Shown here one piece after another: positions 33,071 to 34,177 of a DNA stretch of 34,177 nucleotides. The notes beneath the pieces are model-generated. The model did no database searches. It was not told where the DNA came from and saw nothing but the letters and a program-made list of their open reading frames with translations. Every line of letters starts with the position of its first letter. Position 1 is the stretch's first letter. A program made the position numbers and the translations under genes. Source of the stretch: Acidimicrobiaceae bacterium (lineage in GTDB: Bacteria; Actinomycetota; Acidimicrobiia; Acidimicrobiales; Ilumatobacteraceae); NCBI GenBank assembly GCA_024641005.1, contig JAHEDX010000040.1:1-34177 (forward strand), given 5' to 3'.

Positions 33071-34039
33071 GTGAGTACCCCCGACGACGCCTCCACGCGT
33101 TTGTCCAACGCGCTCGACGAGGTGTTCTCGAGGGGTGTACCGAAGTCGCCGGCAGTGGACGACCGGTCCGAGTCGGCTCCGCCCGACGGTGTTCGTCAGA
33201 CCGAGTGGAGTGTCGACGACGAGCCCGGTGAGGCCACTGAATCCTTCGTGCTCCCGACGATCGTGCCGGCGACCGATCATGAGCCGGTGGTCGACGAGCC
33301 CGCCGCACCACAGGCCTCGGTACCGCCGGTCGCGACTGTTGCGCCGGTCCCTCCTCCGGTGAATCCCTACCAGCCCGCATCACCGCCGGCTGCCGCCGCA
33401 ACGACGAGGCCGGCGACGGCCTGGGGCGACCACATGACGGTGTCACCCGCCGCGGTGCAGGGTGCCAACTTGCGGGCACCCGGTCGTCGACCGCGGGTCC
33501 GTCGGGTCACACGCGTCCTGCGACACATCGATCCGTGGAGCACGTTCAAGGTCGCGCTGCTGTTCAGCTTGGTGGGCTATGTGGTCGCCGTCACCTCGGG
33601 AGTGCTGTTGTGGCGAGTCGCCGACAGTACCGGCACGCTCGACAATGTCGAGCGCTGGTTCACGCAGTTCGGGTGGGAGACGTTCGAGCTGAGGGGTGAC
33701 GAGGTCTTTCACGATGCCACGATCATCGGCTTGTTCATGGCGGTCGCCGTCACCGGCGGTCTGGTGCTGCTTGCGACCATGTTCAATCTCGTCAGCGACA
33801 TCGTCGGTGGAATACGCCTCACGGTGCTCGAAGAGGAGGTCGTCGAACGAACGATTTCGTCGACGCGTCGGTATGTCGTGCGGCGCCCGCCGTCCGGCGG
33901 AGGCGCGCCCGGCCGCCAGATCGATCCCGAGTGGGACGTCGATGGTGACGAGCCGACGGCCAGTGCACACCCGCCGCCCTCGAAGCCGACCGACGCTGTT
34001 GCGCCTCCCGTTGCGGACTGGACGGTCGATGACGATTGA
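33071..34039 (+). CDS. DUF3566 membrane protein
   Basis: A 322-residue protein from the GTG at 33071. Residues 1 to about 135 are disordered and rich in Pro, Ala, Thr and Glu/Asp. The DUF3566 domain (about 138-260) starts RRVTRVLRHIDPWSTFKVALLFSLVGYVVAVTSGVLLW, continues with VADSTGTLDNVERWF, and has a second membrane helix (ATIIGLFMAVAVTGGLVLLATMFNLVSDIVGGIRL). A charged tail follows. Its place after gyrA and before tRNA-Ile equals mycobacterial Rv0007. Molecular role is not established; the conserved position suggests a link to growth or envelope functions. Confidence 0.92.
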   Translation: MSTPDDASTRLSNALDEVFSRGVPKSPAVDDRSESAPPDGVRQTEWSVDDEPGEATESFVLPTIVPATDHEPVVDEPAAPQASVPPVATVAPVPPPVNPYQPASPPAAAATTRPATAWGDHMTVSPAAVQGANLRAPGRRPRVRRVTRVLRHIDPWSTFKVALLFSLVGYVVAVTSGVLLWRVADSTGTLDNVERWFTQFGWETFELRGDEVFHDATIIGLFMAVAVTGGLVLLATMFNLVSDIVGGIRLTVLEEEVVERTISSTRRYVVRRPPSGGGAPGRQIDPEWDVDGDEPTASAHPPPSKPTDAVAPPVADWTVDDD

Positions 34040-34057
34040 CCCGCGATGCGAGAGCGG

Positions 34058-34087
34058 TTGAGGAATTGGTGACCTCGGCGATAGCCT
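34058..34087 (+). promoter_or_regulatory. Candidate tRNA-Ile promoter
   Basis: TTGAGG (34058-34063) and TAGCCT (34082-34087, TAnnnT type) with an 18-base spacer lie just before the tRNA. Transcription would start about 34094. Confidence 0.4.
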
Positions 34088-34099
34088 CGCTTCCTTGCT

Positions 34100-34176
34100 G
34101 GGGCTATAGCTCAGTCGGTTAGAGCGCTGCCCTGATAAGGCAGAGGTCACAAGTTCGATTCTTGTTAGCCCCACCA
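34100..34176 (+). tRNA. ileT: tRNA-Ile (GAT anticodon)
   Basis: A complete cloverleaf. Acceptor stem GGGGCTA (34100-34106) pairs with TAGCCCC (34166-34172). The D arm holds AGCTCAGTCGGTTAGAGC, the anticodon stem CTGCC/GGCAG encloses loop CTGATAA with anticodon GAT at 34134-34136, and the T arm is ACAAG-TTCGATT-CTTGT. Discriminator A and an encoded CCA (34174-34176) complete it. A tRNA-Ile at this position after the DUF3566 gene is conserved in actinobacteria, often followed by tRNA-Ala, which would lie outside the window. Confidence 0.97.
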
Positions 34177-34177
34177 C

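Overview
High-GC chromosomal DNA spanning the replication origin of an actinobacterium. The gene order is the classic actinobacterial origin neighbourhood seen in Mycobacterium: CCA-adding enzyme, DUF6049 protein, (MurJ position), sigM, anti-sigma, trxB, trxA, cwlM, parB, parA, rsmG, jag, yidC, yidD, rnpA, rpmH, dnaA, oriC, dnaN, recF, dciA, gyrB, gyrA, DUF3566 protein, tRNA-Ile. Protein details (active-kinase version of the MviN tail, rare insertions, no mycobacterial gnd between dnaN and recF) suggest a deep-branching actinobacterium, perhaps Acidimicrobiia (Ilumatobacter-like). That placement is inference, not a measurement.

Layout. 1-5184: a methyltransferase, a PAS-GGDEF-EAL cyclic-di-GMP enzyme, the CCA-adding enzyme and a GNAT acetyltransferase. 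5206-14399 (+ strand, transcribed toward the origin): an envelope and redox block of DUF6049 protein, DegV protein, transmembrane Ser/Thr kinase, SigM-type sigma factor, anti-sigma factor, a small membrane protein, thioredoxin reductase, thioredoxin and a CwlM-like protein. 14511-19855 (- strand, co-directional with the leftward fork): parB, parA, a tandem parS-like array, rsmG, jag, yidC, yidD, rnpA, rpmH. 19856-22018: dnaA flanked on both sides by DnaA-box regions; the dnaA-dnaN gap has the marks of oriC, including DnaA-trio-like triplets. 22019-32680 (+ strand): dnaN, recF, dciA, an inserted block (Pro-rich membrane protein, YqeY protein, AspT/YidE-type transporter), then gyrB and gyrA. 32753-34177: a TadE-like membrane protein, the DUF3566 protein and tRNA-Ile(GAT).

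How it fits together. The right part is the replication initiation and topology set; the centre-left part couples segregation (ParABS), ribosome and RNase P parts and membrane insertion (YidC/YidD/Jag). The most unusual part is the envelope block. The MurJ lipid II flippase that normally sits between the DUF6049 gene and sigM is absent. What remains is a stand-alone protein corresponding to the C-terminal half of mycobacterial MviN (kinase domain, one membrane segment, extracellular domain), but with intact kinase residues. It is translationally overlapped with sigM and the anti-sigma gene. Nearby, the CwlM-like protein has lost every recognisable zinc ligand of the amidase fold and appears to start at an ATT codon inside trxA. 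Together these suggest a kinase-based envelope control module.
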